Source: Candidatus Levilactobacillus faecigallinarum
GTDB taxonomy: Bacteria; Bacillota; Bacilli; Lactobacillales; Lactobacillaceae
DNA length: 64,000 nucleotides
NCBI GenBank assembly: GCA_019113985.1
Contig: DXGJ01000029.1
Location: 1 to 64,000, forward strand
Direction: 5' to 3'
The translations under genes and the position numbers were made by a program. Numbering within the stretch: position 1 is the stretch's first letter; each line of letters starts with the position of its first letter. Of the stretch, positions 62,812 through 64,000 are shown piece after piece. The notes below the pieces were generated by a model. It was not told the origin of the DNA, did no database searches, and worked only from the letters and a program-made list of their open reading frames with translations.

Positions 62812-63177
62812 ATGAAAGATGAGCATACAACTTTTACCAAGACGGACTGGCAACGGGCGCAGACGGCGGTGTTCAACGAATACGACCGGTTGATCAAGCA
62901 GTTGCACCTGAAGGGCGTCGACTACACCATCTCGCAGGCGCGGCGCATCGTCATTTACCAAGATCTGGTTGAAGAATGGAAACACGCCATCCCCACGCTG
63001 GTGACCGACCTCGCCGATAATAACATGGCGCTAAGCGTCTTCAACGACCTGGCGGAGGACGGTCAGAGTCACATTCTGTCCCGTTGCGCCAAGCGCATGG
63101 AGCGTTGGCCCGATTACATCCCGTCGCCACTGACCATCTGGTTAGAACTGGCGGAGGATATTGACCTCGATTCTTAA
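62812..63177 (+). CDS. Conserved unknown protein, 121 residues
   Basis: Soluble and helical: FTKTDWQRAQTAVFNEYDRLIKQLHLKGVDYTISQARRIVIYQDLVEEWKHAIPTLVTDLADNNMALSVFNDLAEDGQSHILSRCAKRMERWPDYIPSPLTIWLELAEDIDLDS. Acidic C-terminus, one cysteine; no domain named. The ATG has AAAGGTGG 10 bases before it, and a strong terminator follows, so it is a single-gene unit. Confidence 0.7.
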   Translation: MKDEHTTFTKTDWQRAQTAVFNEYDRLIKQLHLKGVDYTISQARRIVIYQDLVEEWKHAIPTLVTDLADNNMALSVFNDLAEDGQSHILSRCAKRMERWPDYIPSPLTIWLELAEDIDLDS

Positions 63178-63192
63178 CCGATACCATAGAAG

Positions 63193-63228
63193 AAGACGCG
63201 CTGCCTCAGTTGGCAGCGCGTCTTTTTT
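63193..63228 (+). terminator. Terminator of the 121-residue gene
   Basis: AAGACGCGCTGCC ... GGCAGCGCGTCTT followed by TTTT; 13-bp perfect stem. Confidence 0.93.
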
Positions 63229-63233
63229 AGGGT

Positions 63234-63557
63234 CTAATGTCCCGTCCCATAGAGGTTCAAAATCAGGCTCCCGGCAATAATCAAAACGATGCCCAGAATG
63301 CTCGCCAGGTTGACCGGCGCGTGCATGAACAACACGGCAATCACGGTAGTCAAAACGATGCCGACGCCGCCCCACAACGCGTACGCCACGCTCATGTTGA
63401 CGGTGCGTAACGTTAACGACAAGAAGTAAAAACACACCGTATACGCAATCAACGACGTTAGGGTCGGCCCCAAGCGGGTAAACCCGTTCGAGTATTTCAA
63501 CATCGTGGTCCCCACCAACTCCGTAACAATCGACACCGACAAATAAAGGTACCCCAT
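63234..63557 (-). CDS. Small multidrug resistance (SMR) family exporter
   Basis: 107 residues, four membrane helices. MGYLYLSVSIVTELVGTTMLKYSNGFTRLGPTLTSLIAYTVCFYFLSLTLRTVNMSVAYALWGGVGIVLTTVIAVLF has the conserved membrane glutamate in helix 1 (residue 13, equivalent to EmrE Glu14) and the AYALWGGVG dimer motif. It would exchange protons for quaternary ammonium or guanidinium compounds. It is a lone gene, so a homodimer is expected. ATG 63557 follows GGAGG; the longer frame to 63587 lacks a site. Confidence 0.93.
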   Translation of the reverse strand: MGYLYLSVSIVTELVGTTMLKYSNGFTRLGPTLTSLIAYTVCFYFLSLTLRTVNMSVAYALWGGVGIVLTTVIAVLFMHAPVNLASILGIVLIIAGSLILNLYGTGH

Positions 63558-63821
63558 AGCGCTCTGCCTCCACTGCGGGGTACTCATTGGTCCACCACTA
63601 CCCCGTCAGAACAATTTTGCCATTATTATAGCACAAACAATATATAGCTTGAACGAAATCCTGCATAAATCAAGACACTTTTTTCCAAGTAGTTTACCCA
63701 CCGTAGTGACAGCTATGCTATTATATTTTTAGCGAATAAATATAAGACAGTGAATCATGAGATGCCATTATCGTCCCAACCCTGATGACGCTAAAAGCCG
63801 GAAAATTCCAGGAGGAGAAAA

Positions 63822-64000
63822 ATGATGAAAGTACTACGTAAAACAGCCCTTATCGTGGTTTCAACGCTGACCTTAACGGGGATGTTGGCGCCCGTGACCG
63901 AACCACTGGTGACGGCTCAGGCCAAATCCAGCCGGGTCTACATCGCGCCCTATCAAGGCAAGAAGTACCACTTTAACAAGCGGTGCCGCGACTTACGCAA
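63822..64000 (+). CDS. Secreted protein, C-terminal part beyond the window
   Basis: About 59 residues visible. Signal peptide MMKVLRKTALIVVSTLTLTGMLAPVTEPLVTAQA with a likely cut after AQA, then KSSRVYIAPYQGKKYHFNKRCRDLRK. The YxGKxYHxxxxCRxL pattern is a small metal- or zinc-like module found at the ends of secreted lactobacillus proteins and some nucleases; its role is unknown. AGGAGG lies 6 bases before the first ATG and 9 before the second. The frame runs off the right edge. Confidence 0.8.
   Translation, partial: MMKVLRKTALIVVSTLTLTGMLAPVTEPLVTAQAKSSRVYIAPYQGKKYHFNKRCRDLR

Noticed and set aside
63142..63573. Second minus-strand frame overlapping the SMR gene
   Set aside because: Out-of-frame shadow; the SMR protein has the conserved glutamate and membrane helices, this one has neither.

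Overview
The window is chromosomal DNA of a Gram-positive, low-GC-phylum bacterium that is nevertheless GC-rich for its group. The evidence points to Lactobacillaceae: T-box leaders on glyQS and hisS-aspS, a CtsR operator before clpB, a B. subtilis-like order of rpsU, yqeY, phoH, ybeY, dgkA, era, recO, glyQS, dnaG and rpoD, and lactobacillus-type secreted proteins. The slot between dnaE and pyk, which holds pfkA in homofermentative relatives, holds a transaldolase-family gene instead. That fits an obligate heterofermenter; a GC-rich Levilactobacillus-like species is my inference, not a proven identity. No rRNA, tRNA, insertion sequence, prophage or CRISPR array was seen.

Layout. 1-5.1 kb: pyk (cut by the window edge), a transaldolase and dnaE. 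5.2-12.3 kb: an amino acid permease, CtsR-controlled clpB, pepT, a Nif3-family protein and trmK. 12.4-17.1 kb: an Rrf2-family regulator followed by a giant MMPL exporter, and a small YxeA-like secreted protein. 17.2-20.25 kb: rpoD and dnaG with their own promoter. 20.5-31.7 kb: an accessory block (YdcZ-type permease, proline iminopeptidase, PadR unit, a doubly frameshifted secreted-protein gene, two unknown or secreted proteins, an orphan PTS EIIC coupled to an alpha/beta hydrolase, a MerR/RibD-like divergent pair, a TetR/NmrA-like divergent pair). It sits between dnaG and glyS, which lie close together in many Firmicutes. 31.7-41.7 kb: glyQS, recO, era, dgkA, ybeY, phoH, a GNAT gene, yqeY and rpsU, with a zinc-type oxidoreductase inserted.

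41.9-47.9 kb: a dikinase regulatory protein, a CPBP protease, endonuclease IV and a teichoic-acid set (TagB-like, TagG, TagF-like) read as one unit. 47.9-48.9 kb is a nearly gene-free interval holding three tandem copies of a 113-116 bp element. Their conserved pairing (an H-type pseudoknot with compensatory changes, an enclosing helix and a junction hairpin) suggests an unrecognised structured RNA; a well-expressed-looking 65-residue orphan protein lies beside it. 49-59.4 kb: YitT, msrA, aspS-hisS (His T-box), a divergent amidase and fructosamine-kinase pair, a HAD phosphatase, dtd and the RelA/SpoT enzyme. 59.4-64 kb: rsmE, prmA, small conserved proteins, mscL, an SMR exporter and the start of a secreted protein.

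Most genes are housekeeping: replication and transcription start-up (dnaE, dnaG, rpoD), translation (glyQS, hisS, aspS, prmA, rsmE, rpsU, ybeY, era, dtd, trmK), stress (clpB, RSH, msrA, mscL) and envelope (tag genes, amidase, dgkA). Many true starts are GTG or TTG, set by a clear Shine-Dalgarno sequence, so several longest open frames begin too far upstream; the coordinates given use the ribosome-binding site.
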